In this document: one piece after another, positions 1 to 11,355 of the stretch
Layout of the letters: the number at the start of each line of letters is the position of its first letter
How positions within the stretch are numbered: position 1 is the first letter of the stretch
Source of the DNA: Coriaria nepalensis
Lineage: Eukaryota > Streptophyta > Magnoliopsida > Cucurbitales > Coriariaceae
Direction: 5' to 3'
DNA length: 64,000 bases
Assembly: GCA_027186245.1 (NCBI GenBank)
Contig: CP114485.1
Location: 3,472,001-3,536,000, forward strand
Made by a program: the position numbers and the translations under genes
Notes under the pieces: model-generated
The model's database searches: none
Seen by the model: only the letters and a program-made list of their open reading frames with translations
What the model was told of the DNA's origin: nothing

Positions 1-887
1 ATATTAGTTTTGACTTATAGTCAAGATTTTGTTATTACATGTTTTATTATATATATATATATTTTTTTTTATTTTTTTTTATTTATTTATTTTTTAATTT
101 CATCCCCACCCAACCTTATGCCACTATTTCGCCTGAAAAAGGAAGAAAATAAAATGGTCGATAATTTTATATACTTTATAGATGGGTTGTGACGGCCAGC
201 TGTTCTTCCCCAAAATGCGTCGACAATAATATAAGGTAATCAAATTCATATGTTTTATCTAACATATTTTAACATGAATATGGCTGGAGAAGTATATATA
301 ATACCAACTTAACTTTCTATTACATATATATTTATATATATAGTTTATATAATGACATTACATATTCACTTTCGTGTTATAACTATCGATGTTTTGTGGA
401 AAAGAGAAAAGAAACAAGTTAGCCTACTGACTGACTGCCTGGCGCGCTGGTTCAAGTGAAGAGAGAAGAAGAAGAAGAACATGTCATGTCATTATATCAT
501 TAATCATCATTAACAGTGATCATCAATCATCATTAAACTGCAGGGTACTCTGACTACTCAGCAATCATCATTAATCATATGATCAGAATAGCTTGATTCA
601 TACTGTCTCACGAGTCACAAACACTTAAATTTTCATCGGACGTTTAATGATTTCGTAAGAAGATAAGTATAATAATTAATTACATGTGTTAGAATTTGAT
701 CTTGCTTGTGGGCAGGAAAATCCAAAAAGGAAACAGAACAAAAATATTATTATCAACACATCATGATTTATAAAAATAAAAAACTACCTAATACTAAGAA
801 TTACTCTTTAACAAACTTCGGGAAAAAAAAAAAAGACAGAAAGAAAGAGATAAAGAAGTAAATATTTATTAAAATATTTGTTGAAAA
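1..887. other. AT-rich spacer, no gene seen
   Basis: No coding region can be supported. The stretch is AT-rich with short T runs and TA repeats. A GA-rich patch near 462-480 and repeated ATCATTAAT-like words near 500-580 are the only visible texture. The right part should hold the 3' UTR of the minus-strand gene that ends at 888. Confidence 0.6.
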
Positions 888-1943
888 CTACTGATCCAGT
901 GCATTTGGACCGGTGCAGTAACTTAGCAAGTGGTTCCAAACCCACTGGACCAAAAACTTCCGTCTGATCCCATTCATGTTATACGTGGTGCCATCGTGAC
1001 CGTCCAATAACTGACCCGTGTATGACCCTCCCCCACCCGTACCGTAAATCCCCTCACAAAGATCCGCAATCTCGACCGGAGCAGTCGGGTCCTGACCCGC
1101 GTACCAGGCGTTTACCAACGGGTTCGTCGCCAGCTCGGCAATCTCGTGACCAATCACGCTTATCATTCCATCCACCCCTACATCACCGTTGGGTGACTTA
1201 AACGGCTTCATCCCAGGGATGAATTCCGGTACGGCGAACGGATACGCGCACACACCTGGACACAACTTGGCAGAGTTACCAATCCAAGCGTAAGGCAAAG
1301 TGTAACCTACGATTGAAGGGAAGGTGAAGTAATGGAACCCACACACTTGACCGCAAAAATCCTGGACGTACACGTCATCAGATGTAAGTAAAAGGTAGAG
1401 TCCGTTTTGCGGGTTTATAGGCAACGGTCTAGATGTGGCCGTGACGGCGCTTTTGATCACAGACTGTATGGATAAGCGGGTGAGGGATTTTCCGTGAGAG
1501 TAAAACCGGTCGTTTTTCTCTTGCCCGAGTGCAACCGTACGAGAGATGTTAGCTCCGGTCTGGTCCGTGTAGAGCTGGACGGTTTTCCACCAACCGGAGA
1601 CGGAAGGCCGTTTGGAATCAACGGCGGAGATTGAGTTGATGAACTCGCGGATGATCTTTTTCTGGGATCTTTGCCAAGTGCCGTACCATATTGTATGGAC
1701 GGTGATGTTGGCAGTAAGAACTGGACCCATATGGTACTTCAAATGGACGAAGTCGGATGAACCCTCGTACTTCTTTGAATCTCCGAAAAGAGGATGATCA
1801 GAGCTGTTCATCTTGGCCATGTGAGGCCACGGGCGCCACCCGGAAACTTGGCTGCTGAGAAGGAGCAAGGTAACTACGGTGAAAATGTGAATCGCCGTAA
1901 CCGATGGTTTCAGGCACCGGCGGGCAGAAGAGAAGGGGACCAT
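888..1943 (-). CDS. EXORDIUM-like (phosphate-induced protein 1 family) secreted protein
   Basis: Single-exon gene encoding 351 aa. It begins with a basic stretch and a hydrophobic signal peptide (about residues 1-35), followed by the PHI-1/EXORDIUM domain. Family landmarks are visible: the YHMGPVL segment, HTIWYGTW, the Cys-rich DFCGQVCGFHYF, and VIGHEIAELATNPLVNAWY. Family members are apoplastic proteins linked to brassinosteroid- and carbon-dependent growth; their biochemical activity is unknown. The frame is open upstream to 2036, but the only ATG is at 1943. A TATA-like run at about 1990-2005 lies just upstream on the minus strand, so 1943 is taken as the start. The locus neighbourhood suggests EXL3 (At5g51550 from memory). 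Family assignment is firm; the exact orthologue is inferred. Confidence 0.93.
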   Translation of the reverse strand: MVPFSSARRCLKPSVTAIHIFTVVTLLLLSSQVSGWRPWPHMAKMNSSDHPLFGDSKKYEGSSDFVHLKYHMGPVLTANITVHTIWYGTWQRSQKKIIREFINSISAVDSKRPSVSGWWKTVQLYTDQTGANISRTVALGQEKNDRFYSHGKSLTRLSIQSVIKSAVTATSRPLPINPQNGLYLLLTSDDVYVQDFCGQVCGFHYFTFPSIVGYTLPYAWIGNSAKLCPGVCAYPFAVPEFIPGMKPFKSPNGDVGVDGMISVIGHEIAELATNPLVNAWYAGQDPTAPVEIADLCEGIYGTGGGGSYTGQLLDGHDGTTYNMNGIRRKFLVQWVWNHLLSYCTGPNALDQ

Positions 1944-1984
1944 CTTGGTAACTCTTGAGGTGAGGGTAGCGATGATGGTGTAAG

Positions 1985-2006
1985 ATCTTGTGTATATATA
2001 TATACA
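1985..2006 (-). promoter_or_regulatory. TATA-like element of the EXORDIUM-like gene
   Basis: A TATATATATA run read on the minus strand, 45-60 bp upstream of the ATG at 1943. The spacing would give a short leader of roughly 20-30 nt. Position and composition are the only evidence. Confidence 0.4.
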
Positions 2007-3008
2007 TGTAGGAAGAGACCAAGGAGTTAAGAACAAATTTGCAAGTATTTCATTCTTGAATTTAATTTAAAATTTTTAGTTTCTTTGTAGGAGTATTTAA
2101 TTGGGTTTTTTGGGCGCCGCATTGATTTGCGGGTAATGGAGGACAGGTAGACTCTTAAAGCGAAGGGGGGGATCGAGAGAGAGACCGGAGAGAGAGAGAC
2201 CGGAGGGTAAGGGGTCAGGTGGGGCCTACGAGTCAGAGGAGGAGCATCATCATCATCCTGGTGGAGGTTGTCGTAAACTGAGACTTTGATCTTTTGATCG
2301 GACCCAATCACAGCCACTGTGTCTGTTTCCTTAAGCGCGGGAAAATTGCTGCAGGGTTATTTTCGGGAGTTTAGGTTTTTATTTTCTCTCTTCTCAGAGG
2401 TGTATTTGTTTGTTACTTTTTTGTTTCCCTTTTTTGACCACCGGATCAAAGAGATTAGACACTGAGTACGGGGTGTGACAGTAATGTCATTTTTCCATAT
2501 GGTATAATAATGCAAATGAGTTGTTGTATATACTATATATTATATCTTTAATTGGTTCAAATACTGCAGTAATTAACAGTACATACCTCTTAATATAGCA
2601 ATATCTTATGCTGTATTTATTTTAAGTATATAATTAGACAAAGATCATTGTCTGCATACTACACGGGTTCATACAGTAGGGCGTGGCGTAGAGAGGCGAA
2701 AGCAGAGGTGATGGAGATTGTCTAGTATTATTACATTTATACCCTCGTTTAGCCTAAGTTTTGGTGTACAAAGTAGGGACAATATGCGACCCCACCTCTG
2801 ATGTACTCGGCTTATACGACAATCCTTAGATTAAGGGCATCCTTAGAAATTGTCACACATCGTAAAGCATAGTAAATTATATAGGCTAATTGTTAGGGGG
2901 AATTTTTATGTACTCTTTAGTAAGTGGTTGCACTCTTTATGATATGACTTAATAGTTATTATAGAGTATGATTGTAGTTAGAATAAATTCTAAGTCCAAT
3001 TCTTGTTT

Positions 3009-3011
<3 letters not shown>

Positions 3012-3047
<36 letters not shown>
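3012..3047. repeat. (AT)n microsatellite
   Basis: Uninterrupted AT dinucleotide run of about 36 bp followed by AT-rich low-complexity sequence. Confidence 0.95.
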
Positions 3048-3053
<6 letters not shown>

Positions 3054-5370
3054 TAAAACATAAAAAATATATAAAATATATAAAATTTAGATAAAATTTA
3101 AATAAAATATAAACTCCCCCTATTATCTCTACCTATCCATACAAAAAAAAGGTCAATTGTAAATTTATTACTATCTTGTTTTTTTACTTGGGAGGGAAAA
3201 TATCATCTTCAATCTTGATGAACGGAGGAAATTGCGCAACTACCAATGATGAGTGCGAAAACAGCGTAACAATCGTACAGCCGAGATTGATCACGACACA
3301 TCGCTGGGCCAAAAGAGAAGTATTCGGTGAGGGCACAGTGGAGTATTAACTAAAAACACGAACTGGCTGTGAATCGGAGAAGAAATGAGAGCGGGGACGG
3401 GGACCGGCAGGCTCTATCGTGGGGCCCCGTCTGGATTGAATATGACGCGCACGAGTCCAACCCAACATGATCCCGTGCGCTGACAAATTAGTACGTGCTG
3501 TTGCGCTCACTGTAATAAGGTTTGGATCTTTTGAGTTTGGGATTGGAATTGGGATTTCTGATTTCTGATTTCTCACGCGCGCGGTTTGGGTTCGAATTAG
3601 GAACAGGACAAGATTTCCGACTCTCTGGGCTTTTGCGGGATAATTTGTTTACAAATGCTCAGTCTGTGCAGCTGGACGCTCTCATCATTTCATGCCTCGG
3701 CGCGTGGAGTAGTACAATTACGAATATTATAAAGGATATGGATACGAATACCGGTACCGTATATATTATCATCTTGGTGATTAGAAACATGTTGCAGTCA
3801 TTACACATATCTACAACAAATCAATACGAAATGATATTTTAAGGTTGTTACAATTTCGACCAAGATTTTTATGACACAAATCAAATACCCAATGTCAATA
3901 ACAGATCTATAGAGATGTAATGATAACAATAATCATCATTAATTACAATTATCATTTTAATTATGAAAAATAAAATATCACTTACACAATTAATAGTATA
4001 ATCATAATACTTTCTTTATCTTTTTATCTTCATATGCTATGCTGTTACTTTGCAATAAAATTAATAGTACTGTTTTATCACGTACGATGTATTACAATGA
4101 TTGCAAATAGAATCATGCATGCACCCACTCTTTGGTGGCCAATTATGAGCATCAAACTCTTACTATCACCAGAAAGCCTGTTAAGGTATAAACTTTTGAG
4201 CCCCACCATAAAAGGGTTACAAAGCACTAATAGGTAAAAGGAAAATAATGTATGGGTATGAGAGAAAAAAAAAAAAAAAGAGCTCTTAATTTAGTTTCAA
4301 GATTCTAATTCTAAAACAGTTATTAGAGCAAAAGGGAGTATGTGAAGAAGATCAAGGGAATACAATGCATGTAGTAACTCCACTAAAATGGTCCAAAAGA
4401 GTAGGTGGGAAAATCTTTTAAAAGGAATATGTAAATTCATAGCTTATAATTGTATATGTCAAATTCATTACTCATTATATTAGATTTTATAGTTGAGTTT
4501 ATATTACATAAGATAGATAAAAATATTTTTTAAACATATATTTATATTTTTAAATTAAAAATCATAATTTTCAAAAAAAAATCCGTAGATGCAGTAAAAA
4601 CCAAAATTACCAAAAATTGGTAAGATGTAAGGCTACTACCCTTGGTAAGTAATGCCAACCACAAAGATAGGCTATGAAAAAGGACATTATAAAAGTCATA
4701 TTACAAGATATTTGCAGGGTTTGGTGCTTTGAGCCGATCGGATTAAGAGTTGAAGTGGGGTATCGAGAATCCCAAATATCTCGGTTCAATAGGAGGCGTG
4801 TTGATGATATTTTTTCTAACTTTAGACGACAAATCAAGAACAGAAAGATGTGGTTCTTTTCCCAAGTTAAAAGTGAGAAAGAAAAAAAACAAAAAACAGA
4901 AGTGGTTTTTTCACTTTGTCTAGTTGGCTGTCAATGGTCGAGGTTAGGCATCGGGTTAAACAAAACTGAAACATGGTTTAAACAGACAGACATATATATT
5001 GAACATAATGGGAATTGGGATTATCTTAGTTTTGTCTTGATGGGTGTATTTGGGTTTTTAGTATATTCTGAAGATGGATGCGATACAATCAAGCGATCAA
5101 AGAAGCTTAAGAAGAAACAGTAATGGAGGTTGTTGTCTAATAGATCTATCTTATCTACTGTACAACCTAATGGTTTATTCGGTAAATTTTAAAGTAAATT
5201 ATATATATATATTTTTTAAAATAAATCTTAAAAATTTAAAATATATGATCTTACCAAGTAAATATATACACTCTCTGTCATTTTAAAATTTATTTTTAAT
5301 ATATCCATTTATAATAATTTATACAATATATAATTTTTCTCTTTTAAATTCAAATCTTCTCCTTTAATGA

Positions 5371-5371
<1 letters not shown>

Positions 5372-5400
<29 letters not shown>
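5372..5400. repeat. (AAAT)n microsatellite
   Basis: About seven tandem AAAT units in AT-rich spacer. Confidence 0.9.
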
Positions 5401-5402
<2 letters not shown>

Positions 5403-5603
5403 TTGAACCCTTGATTTGAGGATCTGTAGCTGCATGATTTATAGACCACACTTCTACCAATTAGTCTATTTACAATTTGACCATAGTTTTTTTTTGTTTT
5501 TTTTCAAACTAATTAGGTTAGTACCTTTTTATCAATTTGTTGGTGAAATTGCAAATATGATAACGATGCAATCTTCAATGGTCCGGCGCCTGTGAATGCA
5601 TAG

Positions 5604-5606
<3 letters not shown>

Positions 5607-5645
<39 letters not shown>
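5607..5645. repeat. (TA)n microsatellite
   Basis: Uninterrupted TA run of about 39 bp, followed by T/A-rich low-complexity DNA up to about 5760. Confidence 0.95.
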
Positions 5646-5651
<6 letters not shown>

Positions 5652-7080
5652 CATTCTTAATTATTTTACACATTTTTTATTATTACTTATACTAATAATT
5701 TCATTATTATATATTATTAATAATATATTTATTTATTTATTCACTATTTTTATAATAGATCCTCATCCATATTCTAAAATATGTATTTATATATTAAGCT
5801 ATAATATTGCATCTATCTAAAATCCTCACATTTTTTAAGAATAGTTTTTGAAAGAGTTGACGAGTCAAAATGATGGAAAGACAAATTTACATCTAACTGA
5901 TTTCTAAAATAAATGAGAAAGCATCCAAAATAATTACAACCTCAAAGAGAGGGTTTTTTCCTTTATCGAAAATCACGTTGCAAGAAAACCAAAACCAAAA
6001 ATTTTGATGAAAATCACCGAAAGAACCCGATCTATGATTTTACTGACAAACACAAAAGCTGATCAGATTATGATGATGTGTTTTCGAGAGAAATTATAAA
6101 AAAAAATTAAAAATAAAGTAAACAACTATAATATCATGATGATTCATTTTCATTGATTACTACTACCTACTATGTCATTGGAGGTAATTAAGTAAAATTG
6201 TTTTGAGACATTTTTGCATTAACACTTGTGTATAATTATGCTTGTCATATCAACTAAGCAACTGCATCACTAATGATAAAAAAGAATTCATATCATCGAT
6301 CAACGAAGGTACATACATAACATGTTCATTAATTTCAAGATTTGGGTTTCCATGATGAATCTATTTGCAGCGGGTAGGAGATTGATGCCCTAAAGGCAAA
6401 AAAGGGTCGAAGAGATGTGCATAATTAAAGGCATGCATTTTAACTGTAACAATTAGGAGTAAGATGTGATATGATGATTAGATATGTAAACTGGAAGAGG
6501 TGGACAATAATTATTATGCTTAATTATCTTTGCAATATTATTATCACGCGGTTTAGCACTATAGCGAAAACGACATGCATTGAAAATATATTGTTAGATG
6601 AATGATTGCAATTTGTTACATGTAGATTTTTTTGTTTACCTTTTAATTACCCAGATTCCACAACATCTAATTGCGATTAGTTAGATGTTCACGTTTCAAA
6701 AATTAGTCTTAATTATAGATGAAGGGGGATCTTAACTCACTTCACTCGTTTTGATCATGTAATTATGTATCAGAATTTGTATTAACAATCACTATTTGAA
6801 AAACACATCTCAACATAGAATCGTGAAATATGATAATTTTTAAAAAATTATTTTTGATATTTTAATAAACAGTGACTATTATTGTACTATAAAAGAATAT
6901 TAATTTTGGACTCTTTTGGGCCTATGTCTAAGTTTGTTATTGCAAGCAATCTGTAATATGTAGTCTTCTTTCTAGCCCAGATTCTGAAGCCCATCAACCT
7001 CTAAACTATGACTGTAGTTTATTTTTTATTTTATTTTATTTTATTTTTATTCGAAAGGCTTAATTTAATTTAAACTATTA

Positions 7081-7974
7081 CTACGACGTCTCTCTCAAAC
7101 GCGCACGCGCCGATCTTCTCGATCGCGCGGGCGTCTTCGTCGTCGAAGGCGACATTAACGATCACGCACGTAATGCACTTAGCTTCTCAAGCTGGAGTCA
7201 GGTATACGCGATGAATAATCCAAGCTCTTATGTTCACAGCAACATCGCGGGACTTGTAAACCTTCTCGAAGTCTGCAAACCTGCAAATCCGCAAATCCAC
7301 AGCCATCGATCGTTTGGGCGTCTTCTAGCTCAGTCTACGGTCTCAATTTCAAAGTCCCATTTTCGGAGAAAGATCGAACGGATCAACCTGCAAGCCTCTA
7401 TGTTGCAACAAGGAAGGCCGGTGAGGAAATCGCTCATGCTTGCAATCCCTTCTACGGACTTTCCATTACCGGATTGAGATTCTTCACTGTTTATGGTCCG
7501 TGGGGCCGACCTGACATGGCGTATTTCTTCTTCACTAAGAATATATATTGAAGAAGAAGGTGATTCCAATCTTTGAAGGGCCTGATCATACCTCCGTTGC
7601 TAGGGATTTTACCTACATTGATGATATTGTGAAAGGCTGTTTAGGTGCTTTAGATACAGCTAAGAACAGTACAGGGAGTGGATGGGTAAAGAGTGGACCG
7701 GCTCAATTTCGAGCGTACAATCTCGGAAACACTTCGCCTGAGCCGGTTAGTGAGCTTGTGAGGATATTGGAGAAGTTGTTGAACAACAAAGCTAATAAGG
7801 TAGTGATGAAATTGCCTAGAAATGGAGACGTGTTATTTACACATGCTAATATGACCCTGGCCAGGAAGGAGCTTGGTTACGAAGCCTACCACGGATTTGC
7901 AGATTGATTTGAAGAAATTCGTCAAATGGTATCTTGATCACTATTCCTTGTCTCTTAAGAAGAGTGACTCGTAA
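7081..7974 (+). pseudogene. UDP-glucuronate 4-epimerase (GAE) pseudogene
   Basis: A decayed copy of the intronless GAE family, Golgi enzymes that convert UDP-glucuronate to UDP-galacturonate for pectin synthesis. Matching blocks occur in order but in different frames: GVFVVEGDIND (7126-7158), SYVHSNIAGLVNLLEVCK (near 7230), PFSEKDRTDQPASLY (near 7360), GLRFFTVYGPWGRPDMAYFFF (7474-7530), VARDFTYIDDIVKGCLGALDTA (near 7600) and LPRNGDV, ending TTDLQ..LKKFV.WYL with a stop at 7972-7974. Visible damage: the N-terminal third with its membrane anchor and NAD-binding Gly motif is missing; there is a deletion after INDHA; at least three frameshifts; a TGA at about 7542; and Arg in place of the catalytic Lys of YxxxK (reads YVATR). 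No function is expected. Confidence 0.9.
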
Positions 7975-8477
7975 GAGAAAATCTTAGCTTGTAGGTTCTG
8001 GAACGAGTGAATCTGGATCATTTTTAGTAAATTTGATAATTGATATTAGGATTCTTCCTCACCGGATATTCTTTGACAACCATCATAGAACCATAATGGC
8101 GGCCTATGTTTGACATCGCTGTGATATCTTTCTGCGATTTTAGTCGTGTTTTTTTTATCAATCAATCTGTCTGCTTTTTACTGAATTAGGGAGTATGATT
8201 GTTCGGAAATTAAAACTTCATACTGTCTCAAATGTGAACAAGGTAGAACTGAAAATCACCTGTTGCACTGGGAAGAATTTTGCAACTTGACGCAATGAAG
8301 ATCTAACTCGGGTACTCTTGAAACAAAACTTAAAGATTATCGAACCTTTGAATGTCAAAATAACACAAGTAGCCAATATTGAAGCTAAAAGCTCATCAAC
8401 AACAGGTATGTTTTCCAAACTATAAAAGACTTCTACGCAATCTAAAGTAGATGAAACAAAAAAGCTGGGCGGGACAT
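7975..8477. other. Spacer between GAE relic and RPS20 3' end
   Basis: About 500 bp with no coding region recognised. The right part must include the 3' UTR of the minus-strand RPS20 gene. Confidence 0.5.
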
Positions 8478-9471
<994 letters not shown>

Positions 9472-9719
9472 GCTTCCTGCTTTCCTAAATAAATAAAAAA
9501 GGGTAAGAAAATCATTTTAAATAATAAAATTTCCGGAAACAACACTCAAATCTCGCACGAAACAATCCGAAAAAGAACTTTTCCAATGACTTGTTTCAAA
9601 GAAAGAAGATAAACGGAAATAGTCATGGATCAGAAAGAATTAAGAGTATAAGAAAATCGATAACGACGAATGCGTCTGCTGCATCTCTTTGATAGAGAGA
9701 GAGAGATAAAGAGATACCT

Positions 9720-10152
9720 TGGTGTGGCGGTCGAGGAGGTAGGTTTTGGAAGTTGGAGCTAAACTAGGAATGCTTCTGCCTGCTGCTTCCTCTCCGATAA
9801 AACTGAGTTTGGAGCTGGAATGGAGGTTAGGTGTCGAACTAGGTTTTTTCCTTTTTGTTATGTTCTGTATTTATATTACGGGTGTGTATATGGGTCGGTG
9901 TGGGTCGGATGAGCCTAGATTTTTGTACTGACCCGGACATAGCGGATGTCGGATGGGTAAAAGAATCGATTATAATAATCGAGTGCCGCCCGGGTACGGG
10001 TATGGCGGGTGGGGAAAGATCTTGCCGAAATTATGCCATAAGCCCTGGAAAGCTATAGAGTAAGCGCATAGCTGGGGTTTTAGAGAGCGTGTTCTAGGGT
10101 TTTAGAGAGAAGCGTTCGCTGTGGATTTCCTTCTACCATTGTCATCCGATAA
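9720..10152. promoter_or_regulatory. Shared divergent promoter, RPS20 / FKBP53
   Basis: Roughly 430 bp separate the likely first exon of RPS20 (minus) from the FKBP53-type ATG at 10153 (plus). It carries a telo-box (TAGGGTTT at 10095-10102; AAACCCTA on the minus strand), a motif typical of plant ribosomal-protein and ribosome-biogenesis promoters, next to repeated GTTTTAGAGAG words. A shared promoter is inferred from geometry; no transcript data are available. Confidence 0.45.
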
Positions 10153-11323
10153 ATGGGTTTCTGGGGTGGGTTTTGTGCTCAATTTCTGTAATCTGTTAAT
10201 CAATTTCGTTTCAGATTGTTCTTATCTTCTATGTTTTCTTCACAAATGATTCAAATAGTCATGTTCAAGTTAAGAAATGAAGTGAGAAAACTAATGAGCT
10301 GTTCAAACTTGTATTATTCTTGCCATTTCTTGGAGACCAAGCGGATCGCTGGATTTTTTTATTGTCTGTGTCATATAAGAAATGAGATTGGGAGTGATAA
10401 TGGAGGCTGTTGATTACTGTAGATTTTTACGCGTTTCCTGCATTTATTTTACAATGCTTTTGCTCACGTTTTAGCGTTTTTCCTTTCCCTAGGAATCAAA
10501 GTGAAGCCAGGAAAACCATACCCTTACCATTACGATAGCGTGCCCGGGAAGCTTCATGTAACACAGGTTTGTTGGATTCAATATTTTTCCAGTCTTCAGA
10601 AATTCATCAGAAATCTGATCATTTTATATTTTTGGTCCTGTGATTCGAATTCTGCTAGCATACTGGTCTACCCATTTCATGATTTTATATGTGCCTTAAG
10701 TTTGGCTTTATCATATTCTTAATAGTGATTATTAAAATTAGTGATGCTTCTGCTAATTCAGGCAACTTTAGGTCTTGGCTCATCGGAGGAAAAGAGTATA
10801 ATTCAATGCTCTGTTGGCCATAAGAGTCCGATATTTTTGTGTGCTTTGATACCGAATCAGATTGAGTCATGCCCCTTGAATCTTGAATTTGAGAGTGATG
10901 ATTTGGTAGCCTTCTCAGTCGTCGGCTCAAGATGTATTCATCTATCTGGCTACTTTGTAGCTGATGAAGGAGATGCAGTTATTGACGACTATGAATCGTA
11001 TCCTTGCATAAGTTGCTGATATTATTAGTTTGTTCAGTTTTTCCAAATTTGGTTGATGCAAATGTGTGTTTACATGCTGGAATGTTTTTATGTTGTCATT
11101 AGTTGTTTTCTGACTATATTGTAAAGTGATTGTTTCGGCGAGGATATAACTGAGACAGATTCAGAGGATGCATCTGAATTTGATACCGAAGATGAATATG
11201 ACAATGACTTTAGCGATGATGATTATGATATGTTCCAACCTTCATCCATTCCTAACAGAGGAGGTAATTTGAATATTTGGCTACCTCTAAGATGTTAACA
11301 TGCATTTTCATTTTGTTTTTATG

Positions 11324-11355
<32 letters not shown>

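Larger units (their letters stand above)
2044..7080. other. Long AT-rich spacer without a supportable gene
   Basis: About 5 kb in which I recognise no gene. It holds GA- and CT-rich patches at 2160-2260 (probably the upstream region of the EXORDIUM-like gene), two long TA microsatellites and an AAAT microsatellite. A 149-codon open frame at 4674-5123 (+) begins with ATG but has low-complexity Lys-rich composition and resembles no family I know. Scattered ORFs of 60-106 codons elsewhere lack recognisable motifs. Confidence 0.5.

Noticed and set aside
1944..2036. N-terminal extension of the EXORDIUM-like frame
   Set aside because: No ATG in the extension (it opens at TTG), and a TATA-like run lies inside it; the ATG at 1943 gives a normal signal peptide.
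3346..3842. Overlapping frames on both strands around 3.3-3.8 kb
   Set aside because: Repetitive Phe/Asp/Arg words and no family resemblance; looks like chance open frames in a GC-richer patch.
4674..5123. 149-codon open frame (+) starting with ATG
   Set aside because: Lys-rich low-complexity sequence in AT-rich spacer, no recognised motif, no plausible splice partners; not enough to call a gene.
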